Origin: Acidobacteriota bacterium
GTDB taxonomy: Bacteria; Acidobacteriota; Terriglobia; Terriglobales; Acidobacteriaceae
Reading direction: 5' to 3'
NCBI GenBank assembly: GCA_003010405.1
Contig: PJLO01000014.1
Span: 1-64,000 of the forward strand
Length of the DNA stretch: 64,000 bases
Shown here: piece by piece, positions 8,828-17,050 of the stretch
How positions within the stretch are numbered: position 1 is the stretch's first letter
Layout of the letters: each line of letters opens with the position of its first letter
Position numbers and translations under genes: made by a program
Notes under the pieces: model-generated
What the model saw: only the letters and a program-made list of their open reading frames with translations
Databases searched by the model: none
Told to the model about the DNA's origin: nothing

Positions 8828-9181
8828 CTATTTCTGCATCTTTTTGTCCAGATATTCCTTGAGCGCAACCGCGTTGTTGTGCTCGGCATCATGTGAGCTG
8901 TAAATCAGAGTGACAGTGCCATGATGGGCCGCATCGATGATGGATTTCAAGAACTCTGGGTGTGCATCCAGTTCGGCAAAGTAGCGCTGCTTGAAACCAG
9001 CCCACTTTTCGGGATCGTGAGAGAACCACTCCCGCAACTCCGTACTCGGCGCAACGTCCTTGAGCCATCCATCCAGGGCTAAATCCGTCTTTTTCACGCC
9101 GCGCGGCCACACCCGCTCGACAAGATGACGGATGCCGTCACCCGCGCTTGCAGAGTCATAGGCTCGTTTCAGTCGAATCAA
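8828..9181 (-). CDS. DUF488 family protein
   Basis: A 117-residue protein with IRLKRAYD, RHLVERVWPRGVKK, WLKDVAPSTELREWFSHDPEKW and FKQRYFAEL, the standard DUF488 pattern; function is unknown, though the fold has been linked to nucleic-acid or small-molecule enzymes. The family begins at IRLKRAYD, so I place the start at the TTG 9179-9181, at the end of a run of nine or more T. No Shine-Dalgarno is evident, and the frame stays open upstream to an ATG at 9337 that overlaps the neighbouring gene, so the start is uncertain. The T-run invites length variation. Confidence 0.8.
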   Translation of the reverse strand: MIRLKRAYDSASAGDGIRHLVERVWPRGVKKTDLALDGWLKDVAPSTELREWFSHDPEKWAGFKQRYFAELDAHPEFLKSIIDAAHHGTVTLIYSSHDAEHNNAVALKEYLDKKMQK

Positions 9182-9236
9182 AAAAAAAACATGAATTGGA
9201 TGGCTCGGGAGGAAATCAAGATGATTCGTCTTGCTG

Positions 9237-9488
9237 TTATCCCCAATCCTGGGTGGATGTGTTGCGAGGCTTGACGCGAGCGTAGTTATCCATCCGAGCG
9301 GTCCAGAGGAGAAAGTGAAACATCTGCCGATGCTCACGCCATATGATTCCGCACATTTGCGGTAATCCGATTTTCTCCATCTTGAGGCCGGTATAGGTTT
9401 CCAATCGCCACTTAATGTAAGGGCTGCGCCAAGGGGCTAGGCGATGGCCGCGGGTCGCATTCCACAAAAATCGGATGATGTACCACAT
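9237..9488 (-). CDS. Small conserved hypothetical protein (83 aa)
   Basis: An 83-residue basic, Trp-rich protein: W2, RGHRLAPWRSPYIKWRLETY around residues 13-32, and a second block REHRQMFHFLLWTARMD near 51-67. It has no signal peptide or convincing TM helix. I believe similar small proteins are conserved in Acidobacteria, based on the RGHRL..WRSPY..WR.ET block, but cannot name a family. It lies between the DUF488 gene and the PASTA gene, all on the minus strand. Confidence 0.65.
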   Translation of the reverse strand: MWYIIRFLWNATRGHRLAPWRSPYIKWRLETYTGLKMEKIGLPQMCGIIWREHRQMFHFLLWTARMDNYARVKPRNTSTQDWG

Positions 9489-9515
9489 AGCATCCTTAGT
9501 ATACGCGGCGCTTTT

Positions 9516-10244
9516 CTAGGAGCGCACAACCTGAAGCGAAACGCTGGTACCTGGATTAACGCGCGCACCCGGGGATGGCGTCTGGCCCACAACGGTCGGG
9601 ATTAGCGAGTGAAAGCTGCCCGAATCCGGGGAATCGGTTGTAGTAACGGAGACAGTTTTCAGTCCGGCCGCAGTCACCAGAGCCGTAGCGTCCGTCAATG
9701 TCATGCCGGTGAGATCAGGCATCGCGTAAGCGGGGCCCGGCTGAGAAGCGGCCGAGAGAAGACTGATGCGGGGAGATGCCACACCCTGAGCTCCAGGCGC
9801 TGGCGTTTGCGCGATGATTCCGTTCGGAGCAGCATCGGAAGTGGGAAGTTCAGCAGACATTCCAACTTCAAGGCCGCGGCGACGAATCTCGATTTCAGCT
9901 GCTCGCGAAGTCATACCAAGGACGGAAGGTATTTCAACGAGCTGGGCACCAAGGCTTTCGGCAGCCTGCACTCGCCAGCCACGACGAACTCGCGTACCGG
10001 GTTCGGGCTGCTGAGAGAGAATTCTCCCGGCGGGAACCGCGGTGGAATAGAAATGATCGCGGTGGTCCACTGCCAGTCCACGTTCGAAAGCGACATGCTC
10101 GGCTTCAGCGGGAGTCATGCCACGCAAATCCGGCACGGCAATCTCGCGTCCATGAACGGCAAACCTCATACTTATCAGCGTCGAGGCGAGCGCGACGATG
10201 GTGAGCACAAGAACCTGGGCGAGCAAACGAAAGAAACGAATCAT
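9516..10244 (-). CDS. Membrane-anchored protein with three PASTA domains
   Basis: A 242-residue protein with one N-terminal membrane segment (residues about 6-27, FFRLLAQVLVLTIVALAST) and then three PASTA repeats, each opening with a Pro-x-Leu/Val-x-Gly-Met-Thr motif: VPDLRGMT near 37, IPSVLGMT near 104 and MPDLTGMT near 174, each closing with QxPxPGxxV. PASTA domains bind muropeptides or lipid II stems, so this is likely an external cell-wall binding protein. Unlike PknB-type kinases there is no kinase domain, and none is encoded next to it. Confidence 0.88.
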   Translation of the reverse strand: MIRFFRLLAQVLVLTIVALASTLISMRFAVHGREIAVPDLRGMTPAEAEHVAFERGLAVDHRDHFYSTAVPAGRILSQQPEPGTRVRRGWRVQAAESLGAQLVEIPSVLGMTSRAAEIEIRRRGLEVGMSAELPTSDAAPNGIIAQTPAPGAQGVASPRISLLSAASQPGPAYAMPDLTGMTLTDATALVTAAGLKTVSVTTTDSPDSGSFHSLIPTVVGQTPSPGARVNPGTSVSLQVVRS

Positions 10245-10428
10245 GCAGCATCAGGGTAGTCGCTCGCACCCGAAAGAACAATTGTCGGATTGATTACCAA
10301 TTGGCTGCGTTCCAACAAATCGTGTCTCGTGTGTTTTTTTTTGAAAATCAAAACTGGATGCCACTTCATCTGATAAAGTCCAAAGAACTGCAAATGTGCG
10401 CCCAATTTGCGTGATCCACAGGAGGTTA

Positions 10429-10505
10429 GGCAACGGAAACGTTGCCGGGGTACGTCTGGAACGTACTAAGATCAGGCTGAATTGTGACGCATATACGGCC
10501 CTGAT
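10429..10505 (+). promoter_or_regulatory. Hairpin-rich leader upstream of the transcarboxylase operon
   Basis: Three hairpins follow each other in the gap before the 5S gene: GGCAACG-GAAA-CGTTGCC at 10429-10446 (7 bp with a GNRA-type GAAA tetraloop), GTACGT-CTGGA-ACGTAC at 10450-10466 (perfect 6-bp inverted repeat) and ATCAGG...CCTGAT at 10471-10505. The second also has the form of a protein-binding operator. This could be a structured RNA leader, an operator, or both; it matches no riboswitch class I know. Confidence 0.4.
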
Positions 10506-10557
10506 AGACTTGTAGGGCAACCCTTTAAACGAAGAGTTTTGTGAGGAAACACAAACC

Positions 10558-12066
10558 ATGACTCGCATTCTAGAAGTTACCGATTTGATCCTTCGCGATG
10601 CGCACCAGTCGCTTATGGCGACCCGGATGGCGATGGAAGACATGGTTCCCGCCTGTGAGGACCTCGACAACGCCGGATATTGGTCGCTCGAGTGCTGGGG
10701 TGGAGCCACGTTTGATTCCTGCATACGGTTCTTGAATGAGGACCCGTGGGAGCGGCTGAAGACATTTCGTAAGCTGCTGCCAAAAACCAGATTGCAAATG
10801 CTGCTGCGCGGTCAGAACCTGCTTGGCTACCGGCACTACGAAGATACAGTTGTAGAGCGTTTTGTTGCCAAGGCAGCCGAGCACGGAATAGACGTATTCC
10901 GCGTTTTTGATGCGCTCAACGATGTGCGCAATATGAAGACCTCGATTGCGGCAGTAAAGAAGTCAGGCAAGCACGCCCAAGGCGCGATCTGCTACACGGT
11001 GAGCCCGCTGCATACGGTTCAGGCATTTGTGGATATGGCACAGCAGCTGAAAGAGATGGGCTGCGACTCGATCTGCATTAAGGATATGGCCGCGTTGTTA
11101 AAGCCTCAACCGGCATATGACATTGTGAAGGGCATTAAGGAAAAGTGCGGCAAGGACACCCTGGTCCACCTGCACTGCCATGCCACCACCGGCGTCACTC
11201 TGGTGAGCTACATGAAAGCCATTGAAGCGGGTGTCGATATTGTAGATACCGCCATCAGCTCGCTGGCGCTTGGGCCGGGACACAATCCGACAGAGAGTCT
11301 GATCGAGATGCTTGAGGGAACGGGTATTGAGACCCGGCTGGATCTGGACCGTGTGCTCAAAATCCGGAACTATTTCAAAACGGTCCGTCCGCGTTACAAA
11401 GAGTTCCTCAGCGACATCACTGGCGTCGAAACCGAAATCTTCAACAGTCAGATTCCGGGCGGCATGATCAGCAACATGGAAAGCCAGCTGAAACAGCAGG
11501 GCGCCGGCGAAAAGATACAGGAAGTGCTGCTGGAAGTTCCTCGCGTGCGCGAAGCTTCGGGCTACCCGCCGCTGGTTACGCCAAGCTCTCAGATTGTGGG
11601 CACACAGGCTGTGTTCAATATTCTGATGGGCCATTACAAGGTACTGACAGGCGAATTTGCTGATCTGATGCTGGGATATTACGGCGAAACGATCGGCCCG
11701 AAAGATCCCGAAGTGCTGGAAAAGGCAAAAGCTCACGCCAAAAAAGACCTGATCACCTGCCGTCCAGCGGATCTGATGAAGCCGGAGTGGGAAGCGCTGC
11801 GAACTGACGCTCTTTCTCTGCCGGGATGCAACGGCACGGACGAAGACGTTTTGACCTTCGCCATGTTCCCGCAGGTAGCGCCTAAGTTCTTCGCAACGCG
11901 AGATCAGGGGGCCAAAAACCTGAGCAAGGAACCCTCAAAGGAGGCTCCAGCTCCGGCAGCAGCGCCAAAAGCTGGCGAAGCAGCCGCACAGCCCACCGGC
12001 CCGGTTAAGTACGCGGTCACGATCAATGGACAGACGCATACCGTCTCCGTCGCTACGGCACGGTAG
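10558..12066 (+). CDS. Transcarboxylase 5S-type carboxyltransferase subunit (pyruvate/oxaloacetate side)
   Basis: A 502-residue cytoplasmic TIM-barrel enzyme that moves a carboxyl group between biotin and pyruvate/oxaloacetate, as in methylmalonyl-CoA carboxyltransferase 5S or PycB. DLILRDAHQSL (8-19) gives a metal-ligand Asp, K175 in CIKDMAAL is the Lys that is carboxylated in the family, and HLHCH (204-208) supplies two metal His. The post-barrel helical domain follows to about residue 460. The last 20 residues (YAVTINGQTHTVSV) look like the first strands of a biotinyl domain that then stops, and the biotin carrier is a separate gene downstream. AAACCATG start with GAGGAAAC upstream. First gene of a five-gene operon. 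Confidence 0.92.
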   Translation: MTRILEVTDLILRDAHQSLMATRMAMEDMVPACEDLDNAGYWSLECWGGATFDSCIRFLNEDPWERLKTFRKLLPKTRLQMLLRGQNLLGYRHYEDTVVERFVAKAAEHGIDVFRVFDALNDVRNMKTSIAAVKKSGKHAQGAICYTVSPLHTVQAFVDMAQQLKEMGCDSICIKDMAALLKPQPAYDIVKGIKEKCGKDTLVHLHCHATTGVTLVSYMKAIEAGVDIVDTAISSLALGPGHNPTESLIEMLEGTGIETRLDLDRVLKIRNYFKTVRPRYKEFLSDITGVETEIFNSQIPGGMISNMESQLKQQGAGEKIQEVLLEVPRVREASGYPPLVTPSSQIVGTQAVFNILMGHYKVLTGEFADLMLGYYGETIGPKDPEVLEKAKAHAKKDLITCRPADLMKPEWEALRTDALSLPGCNGTDEDVLTFAMFPQVAPKFFATRDQGAKNLSKEPSKEAPAPAAAPKAGEAAAQPTGPVKYAVTINGQTHTVSVATAR

Positions 12067-12090
12067 ATGGATAGGGGTGAGATAGCAGAA

Positions 12091-13668
12091 ATGGCAACTA
12101 CTGTTCCACTACAACCTAAGGCTAAGACGATGGAAGAACGTATTGCGGAGCTACGCGAAAAACGCGCGCAGGTAGAACAAGGCGGCGGCGCCAAGCGCAT
12201 TGAGAAGCAGCACGAGCAGGGCAAGCTGACGGCTCGCGAACGCATAGGCAAACTGGTAGATCCGAGTTCCTTCCAGGAAATCGGAGCTTTTGCAAAGCAC
12301 CGTGCAACACTGTTCGGAATGGAGGATAAAGATCTTCCGGCCGATGGTGTGGTAACCGGTTGCGCCAAAATTGACGGACGCATAGTACATTTGGCCAGCC
12401 AGGACTTCACGGTAATGGGCGGCGCGACAGGCGAAGTTCACAACGATAAGTGCGTGGACGCGATGAAGTCGTCGCTGAAGACCGGAACACCTTTCGTCTT
12501 CATCAATGACTCGGGCGGTGCCCGCATTCAGGAAGGGATCGACGCGCTGGCCGGTTACGGTCGCGTGTTCTATAACAACGTAATGTTGAGCGGTACGGTT
12601 CCGCAGATATCTTTGATCTGCGGTCCTTGCGCGGGTGGTGCGGTATACAGCCCGGCCCTGACCGATTTCATCATCCAGACCAAGCAGGCACAGATGTTCA
12701 TCACCGGACCTTCGGTGATCAAGCAGGTGACCGGCGAAGTGGTAACAGCCGATGCTCTGGGTGGTCCTATGGCCCATATGACCCACTCGGGCGTGGTTCA
12801 CTTTGTGGCGGAAAACGACGAAGACGCGCTTTTCATTTGCCGCCGCCTTCTGAGCTTCCTGCCCTCGAACAATCTTGAAGATCCGCCGCGCCTGCCGTAC
12901 GACCTCCCGATGGAAGACGATGAGGCGCTGAACAAAATCGTTCCGGTAGAAGGCAAGCAGCCCTATGACGTACGTGAGGTCTTGACGCACATTCTGGACC
13001 ACCACGATTTCCTGGAAGTGCAGTCTGGCTACGCGACGAACATCGTGATTGGTTTTGGTCGCATCCAGGGCCGCCCGATTGGCATCATCGCTAATCAGCC
13101 GGCAACTCTGGCTGGCGTGCTGGATATTAACGCGAGCGACAAGGCCGCCCGCTTTATTCGCTTCCTGAATGCCTTCAATATTCCTATCGTGAACTTTGTG
13201 GACGTGCCGGGCTTTTTGCCGGGCGTGCAACAGGAATACGGTGGTATCATCCGCCACGGCGCAAAGATGCTGTACGCATACTCGGCAGCAACCAGCCCCA
13301 AGATCACGATTGTTCTGCGCAAAGCTTACGGCGGTGCGTACCTGGCGATGTGCTCCAGAGATTTGGGCGCAGACCGCGTATTCGCCTGGCCAACGGCAGA
13401 AATCGCCGTGATGGGAGCGGAAGGCGCAGCCGAAATCGTTTTCCGAAAGGAAATTGACGCTGCTGAGGACAAGAAGGAAAAGCGGCAGGAGCTGATCGGG
13501 CTCTATCGCGACGCATTCTCCAACCCGTTTGTGGCAGCTGGCCGCCGACTGGTGGACGACGTGATTGAACCTTCCCAGACGCGCCGTAAGCTTGCAGAGG
13601 CGCTGTGCGCGCTGGAAACAAAACGGGAACTGCGGCCTGCCAAGAAACACGGATTGATTCCGCTCTAA
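12091..13668 (+). CDS. Acyl-CoA carboxyltransferase (12S/PccB-type beta subunit)
   Basis: A 525-residue crotonase-fold carboxyltransferase that exchanges CO2 between carboxybiotin and propionyl-CoA/methylmalonyl-CoA. GKLTARERI, the N-half oxyanion region (SGGARIQEG, CGPCAGGAVYSPALTDF) and the C-half region (VPGFLPG, RKAYGGAYLAM, PTAEIAVMGAEGAAEIVF) are all present and full length. The start is placed at the ATG 12091, preceded by AGGGGTGAG, because homologues begin near this point; the ATG at 12067 directly after the upstream stop is the alternative. With the 5S subunit it would form a transcarboxylase; acting with a biotin carboxylase it could instead be propionyl-CoA carboxylase. Confidence 0.92.
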   Translation: MATTVPLQPKAKTMEERIAELREKRAQVEQGGGAKRIEKQHEQGKLTARERIGKLVDPSSFQEIGAFAKHRATLFGMEDKDLPADGVVTGCAKIDGRIVHLASQDFTVMGGATGEVHNDKCVDAMKSSLKTGTPFVFINDSGGARIQEGIDALAGYGRVFYNNVMLSGTVPQISLICGPCAGGAVYSPALTDFIIQTKQAQMFITGPSVIKQVTGEVVTADALGGPMAHMTHSGVVHFVAENDEDALFICRRLLSFLPSNNLEDPPRLPYDLPMEDDEALNKIVPVEGKQPYDVREVLTHILDHHDFLEVQSGYATNIVIGFGRIQGRPIGIIANQPATLAGVLDINASDKAARFIRFLNAFNIPIVNFVDVPGFLPGVQQEYGGIIRHGAKMLYAYSAATSPKITIVLRKAYGGAYLAMCSRDLGADRVFAWPTAEIAVMGAEGAAEIVFRKEIDAAEDKKEKRQELIGLYRDAFSNPFVAAGRRLVDDVIEPSQTRRKLAEALCALETKRELRPAKKHGLIPL

Positions 13669-13687
13669 TTGCGGCGAGGAGAAAACC

Positions 13688-14005
13688 ATGGCGTCGACAG
13701 CAGTGGAAAGGAATGCCGCGGCTGAAGCCGAAATAAAGAAACTGCAAAGTGAGATTAACGCGCTGAAGAAGGAATTCGAGGCGCGGCTCCAGGCAGTCGA
13801 AGCGCTGTTGCCCAAAGCATCAGCGCCAGCTGCGCAGGAGGTTTCGGCGGAAACTCTGGCGATAATTGCGGCGGCCGTTACGGCCTTCCTTGGTAAAAAG
13901 GTGAAGATCCGCTCGGCACAATTATTGCCGACGGCCAACCAATGGGCGCAGACCGGACGCGTAATTTTACAGGCCTCGCGCAACCTGAACCGCGCTAAGC
14001 GATAA
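13688..14005 (+). CDS. Small transcarboxylase/decarboxylase accessory subunit (OadG/MmdD C-terminal-like)
   Basis: A 105-residue soluble protein. Residues about 8-42 form a charged heptad-like coiled coil (AEIKKLQSEINALKKEFEA), then an Ala/Pro linker, then ETLAIIAAAVTAFLGKKVKIRS and WAQTGRVIL. The second half resembles the C-terminal tail of the delta/gamma subunits of decarboxylase pumps, which tethers the carrier, but the membrane helix of those proteins is missing. It sits between the 12S-type gene and the biotin carrier gene with GGAGAAAACC before its ATG. A scaffold role in the complex is inferred from position and from this resemblance. Confidence 0.7.
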   Translation: MASTAVERNAAAEAEIKKLQSEINALKKEFEARLQAVEALLPKASAPAAQEVSAETLAIIAAAVTAFLGKKVKIRSAQLLPTANQWAQTGRVILQASRNLNRAKR

Positions 14006-14111
14006 GACTGGGAGCGCCTCGGCTCGGCAGAGCCGAGGCCTTGCCGCAATTATGCGGCGCTCCACTGACGGTACGGCGCAACCGTGCGCCGGGGAACCGA
14101 GGAGAACGACT

Positions 14112-14501
14112 TTGAAGCTACAGATCGGAATCGACGGTAAGTTATACGAAGTCGAAGTAGAGATAACACAGGACGATAGCGCACCCAAAACACATTACAT
14201 CCCGGCACAGCCATCCGCCACGGTTATAACTGCAGCGCCCGCAGCGGGAGCTCCCAAGCCGGCCGCATCCGAAGGCCCGGTGGATGAAAGCAAGGTTTGC
14301 CGCTCACCAATTGCTGGAATGGTAACCCGCATCAACGTACAGGTGGGACAGCAGATTCAGCCCAATGACCTGCTGTTGGTTCTCGAAGCAATGAAGATGG
14401 AGACCAATGTAGTCTCGCCGGTTGCTGGCAAGATCAAGAACTTGAACGTCGGACAGGGCGATGCCGTGCAACTGAACCAGGTCCTGGTGGAGTTCGAATA
14501 A
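14112..14501 (+). CDS. Biotin carboxyl carrier protein of the transcarboxylase
   Basis: A 129-residue carrier. The N-terminal part (LQIGIDGKLYEVEVEI) is the short beta domain typical of decarboxylase/transcarboxylase carriers, then a Pro/Ala linker (residues about 31-55), then the biotinyl domain with AMKM at 93-96; K95 carries the biotin. The start is TTG at 14112, with AGGAG at 14100-14104 seven bases upstream; an ATG at 14052 would add 20 residues with no conserved feature. The stop overlaps the epimerase start (TAATG), so translation is coupled. Confidence 0.92.
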   Translation: MKLQIGIDGKLYEVEVEITQDDSAPKTHYIPAQPSATVITAAPAAGAPKPAASEGPVDESKVCRSPIAGMVTRINVQVGQQIQPNDLLLVLEAMKMETNVVSPVAGKIKNLNVGQGDAVQLNQVLVEFE

Positions 14502-14983
14502 TGAGCACAGATCAGAAAGCAATTGCAGCGGAGCTGCGGGACGTGCCGGGACTTCAGTTCATCGATCACTTCGCGATTTCCGTGCCGCAGGGAAACCTCG
14601 ATGGACAGGTTGCAGCTTTTGAAATGCTTGGCTTCCATGAGATTCATCGCGAGGAAGTACATGGCAAGGATATGGTTCGCGAGGCGCTGCTTCAGATTGG
14701 CGAAGGACCGAACCTGATTCAGTTGCTGGAGCCTCTTGCGCCGGAGAGCCCGGTACAGAAGCTGATCGACAAGAACGGCGGACGTGGCGGTTTTGCTCAC
14801 GTCGCTTTCCGGGTAAAGAGCGCACAAAAAGCATTTGAGTATATGAAGGCAAACGGCTTCAACATCATTGACGCCGCACCGCGTCCTGGCTCGCGCGGAA
14901 CCACAGTGTTCTTCGTGCACCCGAAGTCGCGTGCGGACAATCCATTTGGTTTCCTGATCGAAATCGTCGAAGACCCAAACTAA
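14501..14983 (+). CDS. mce: Methylmalonyl-CoA epimerase
   Basis: A 160-residue glyoxalase/vicinal-oxygen-chelate enzyme that interconverts (R)- and (S)-methylmalonyl-CoA. IDHFAISVP, NLIQLLEPLAPESPVQKLIDKNGGRGGFAHVAF and RPGSRGTTVFFVHPKS carry the usual metal-binding His/Gln/Glu residues. The N-terminus is about 15 residues longer than many family members. Last gene of the transcarboxylase operon; together the products convert propionyl-CoA and methylmalonyl-CoA, feeding a mutase that is not in the window. Confidence 0.93.
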   Translation: MSTDQKAIAAELRDVPGLQFIDHFAISVPQGNLDGQVAAFEMLGFHEIHREEVHGKDMVREALLQIGEGPNLIQLLEPLAPESPVQKLIDKNGGRGGFAHVAFRVKSAQKAFEYMKANGFNIIDAAPRPGSRGTTVFFVHPKSRADNPFGFLIEIVEDPN

Positions 14984-15011
14984 CAGCCATAATCATAGTT
15001 TTTATATGTAG

Positions 15012-15036
15012 AGCGCGGAAAATACCGCGCTTTTTT
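15012..15036 (+). terminator. Intrinsic terminator of the transcarboxylase operon
   Basis: AGCGCGG (15012-15018), loop AAAATA, CCGCGCT (15025-15031), then a run of T to 15036. It lies 28 bases after the mce stop. Confidence 0.85.
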
Positions 15037-15121
15037 GCGGCTAATTAAAATTGAGAGTTCTTTGACGGAGGGACAAGTCCGCGCCGGTCCAAGGTTCGGA
15101 TACCGCGGTAAAATACGGTGC

Positions 15122-16282
15122 ATGGACCTGAGCGCGATTCAGACGGCTTTACGAGAGCAGGATTTCGACGCGTGGCTATTCTACGACCATCATCACCGCG
15201 ACGAAATTGCGTACTCGATACTGGGACTGCCGGAGCTGCACGTAACCCGGCGCTGGTTCTACCTGATTCCGGCCAAGGGCGAGCCAGTGAAGTTGAATCA
15301 TCGCGTGGAGCCGTGGCACCTTGCAGCCTTACCCGGCGTGCAGCAACATTATGGCGGGTGGCGCGAGTTGCATGAAAAGCTGGCCGCGATTCTCAAACGA
15401 TACAAGCGCATAGCCATGCAGTATTCCCCTAACAACGACATCATGTACGTCTCCCTGGTCGATGGAGGAATGCTCGAACTGATTCGTAGTTTTGGCGTTG
15501 AGGTTGGAACCTCGGCGGACCTGGTCTCGCGCTTTGAAGCAACCCTGACCGAAGAACAGATCGCGACGCACTTCGCGGCTCGTGATGCCATGGACCCAAT
15601 CATGGCTGCGACCTTCAAAGAAATCGGTTATCGCGTTCGTAACGGCGGTTGGGATGAGTGGGGCGTACGCCAGTGGATCGGCGAAGCATTCAAGCGGGAG
15701 CGTCTCGTAACCGACGACCTTCCCATCGTAGGCGTAAACGAAAACTCCGGGAACCCCCATTACGAGCCAACGGCCGAGATCACCAAACCGATTAAGCCTG
15801 GTGACTTCGTCCTGCTCGATATGTGGGCCAAAAAGGACACTCCAGGCGCGGTCTATTACGACATCACGTGGACCGGCGTCCTTGGCGAGCCTTCGGCAAA
15901 GCAACAGGAGATCTTCCAAATTGTGCGCGACGCACGCAAGGCCGGCTCGCAAGCGGTTATTGACGCCTTCGCCAGCGGACGCCGCATTGAAGGATGGGAA
16001 GTCGATGAGGCCACGCGTAACGTGATCAAAAAGGCTGGGTATGGCGAGTGGTTCGTCCATCGCACCGGACACTCGATTGGGACCAACGTTCACGGCAACG
16101 GCGCAAATATGGATAACCTGGAAACGAAAGATACCCGACAGATTTTAACGAATACGTTATTCTCAGTAGAGCCGGGGATTTACTTACCGGAGTTTGGCGT
16201 GCGCAGCGAGATAGATGTCCTCGTACACAACGGCGCAGCACAAGTAACCGGACGGCAGCAGGAAGAATTGGTGATTATCTAA
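15122..16282 (+). CDS. M24 family (Xaa-Pro) aminopeptidase
   Basis: A 386-residue pita-bread metallopeptidase. The N-terminal creatinase-like domain runs to about residue 165. In the catalytic half the metal ligands are seen as LLDMWAK (first Asp), a second Asp in YYDITWTG, HRTGHSIG (His), SVEPGIY (Glu) and RSEIDVLV (Glu). It would cut an N-terminal residue before proline or a related dipeptide. The ATG at 15122 follows TAAAAT (15109-15114) by only seven bases, so the message is probably leaderless; a TTG at 15035 inside the terminator is rejected. Confidence 0.88.
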   Translation: MDLSAIQTALREQDFDAWLFYDHHHRDEIAYSILGLPELHVTRRWFYLIPAKGEPVKLNHRVEPWHLAALPGVQQHYGGWRELHEKLAAILKRYKRIAMQYSPNNDIMYVSLVDGGMLELIRSFGVEVGTSADLVSRFEATLTEEQIATHFAARDAMDPIMAATFKEIGYRVRNGGWDEWGVRQWIGEAFKRERLVTDDLPIVGVNENSGNPHYEPTAEITKPIKPGDFVLLDMWAKKDTPGAVYYDITWTGVLGEPSAKQQEIFQIVRDARKAGSQAVIDAFASGRRIEGWEVDEATRNVIKKAGYGEWFVHRTGHSIGTNVHGNGANMDNLETKDTRQILTNTLFSVEPGIYLPEFGVRSEIDVLVHNGAAQVTGRQQEELVII

Positions 16283-16693
16283 ATGGCCAACGAAAAGACG
16301 ACAGAGAAAACGGTCGATCCGCAGGCAGTGGTCATGCCCGTGGTGGCTCCCCTCGCGGGCTGGCTTGTGCCGGGTGCCGGGCACCTGATCCAAAGACGCT
16401 GGATGCGCGGCGGACTGATTTTCATCAGCGTGACTGTGATGTTTTTCTGCGGACTCGGCATGCAGGGCAAGGTTTACGGATTCAATCTGGGAGACCTGCT
16501 CGATATGCTCGGCTTCATTGGAGACTTCGGCAACGGGCTCCTCTATTTGATTGCACGCTCCATGGACTGGGGCCAGAGCGCCATTTTCCGCGCGACTGCT
16601 GATTATGGAACCAAGTTCCTCGTCTGCGCAGGCTTGCTGAACGTGATCGCCGCGATCGACGCTCACCAGATCGCAATCGGGAAGAAACAATGA
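16283..16693 (+). CDS. Small membrane protein (DUF6677-like)
   Basis: A 136-residue protein with about three to four hydrophobic segments. After a charged N-terminus come PLAGWLVPGAGHLIQRRWMRGG, a pattern shared with small TM2-like proteins, then a Phe/Leu-rich helix, a Gly/Asp-rich loop and a C-terminal helix (FLVCAGLLNVIAAIDAHQIA). I think this matches the Acidobacteria family DUF6677, without certainty. The ATG follows the peptidase stop directly and the next small gene overlaps by ATGA, so the three are co-transcribed. Function unknown. Confidence 0.75.
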   Translation: MANEKTTEKTVDPQAVVMPVVAPLAGWLVPGAGHLIQRRWMRGGLIFISVTVMFFCGLGMQGKVYGFNLGDLLDMLGFIGDFGNGLLYLIARSMDWGQSAIFRATADYGTKFLVCAGLLNVIAAIDAHQIAIGKKQ

Positions 16694-16872
16694 CGCTCAA
16701 CTTATCTCACTTTTCGGCTGCGCTCATATTTTCGCTCTGCGCTTCGGTAGTCTTCGGCATCACACAGCGCAATGAAAAACGGCAGATGATTCGGTACGGG
16801 ATTTATTGCTTCGGCTGGTTTGTCGGCGGAGTGCTAATAGCTGGCTGGCTCATGTGGTTTTTGAAGCGGTAG
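16690..16872 (+). CDS. Small two-helix membrane protein (60 aa)
   Basis: A 60-residue protein with two TM helices (about 8-24 and 39-57) joined by a charged loop (TQRNEKRQMIRYG) that should face the cytoplasm. It overlaps the preceding membrane-protein gene by four bases (ATGA) and is followed by a strong terminator, which supports expression. No family recognised; it may form a complex with its neighbour. Confidence 0.72.
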   Translation: MTLNLSHFSAALIFSLCASVVFGITQRNEKRQMIRYGIYCFGWFVGGVLIAGWLMWFLKR

Positions 16873-16900
16873 TTCTCAAGCGTACAAAATTTCAACGCAA

Positions 16901-16932
16901 ACGGCCGGACCAAAAAGGTCCGGTCGTTTTTG
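16901..16932 (+). terminator. Intrinsic terminator after the peptidase/membrane-protein operon
   Basis: An 11-bp stem (16901-16911 with 16917-16927, one G-T pair), AAAAA loop, followed by TTTTTG. Confidence 0.88.
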
Positions 16933-17050
16933 TATTTAGCATTGTTTTTGAGCTGTTGGCGTTCCGTTCTGGCGTTCACCTCCGAAGGTAAGTACAATCT
17001 CTAACCTGAAGTCCAGCAATCTCATTTATCCATGGGAGGGTTTACGACCG

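Noticed and set aside
12151..14049. A 632-codon minus-strand open frame
   Set aside because: It lies opposite the 12S-type gene and the small subunit gene and contains no known domain; the plus-strand genes explain the region.
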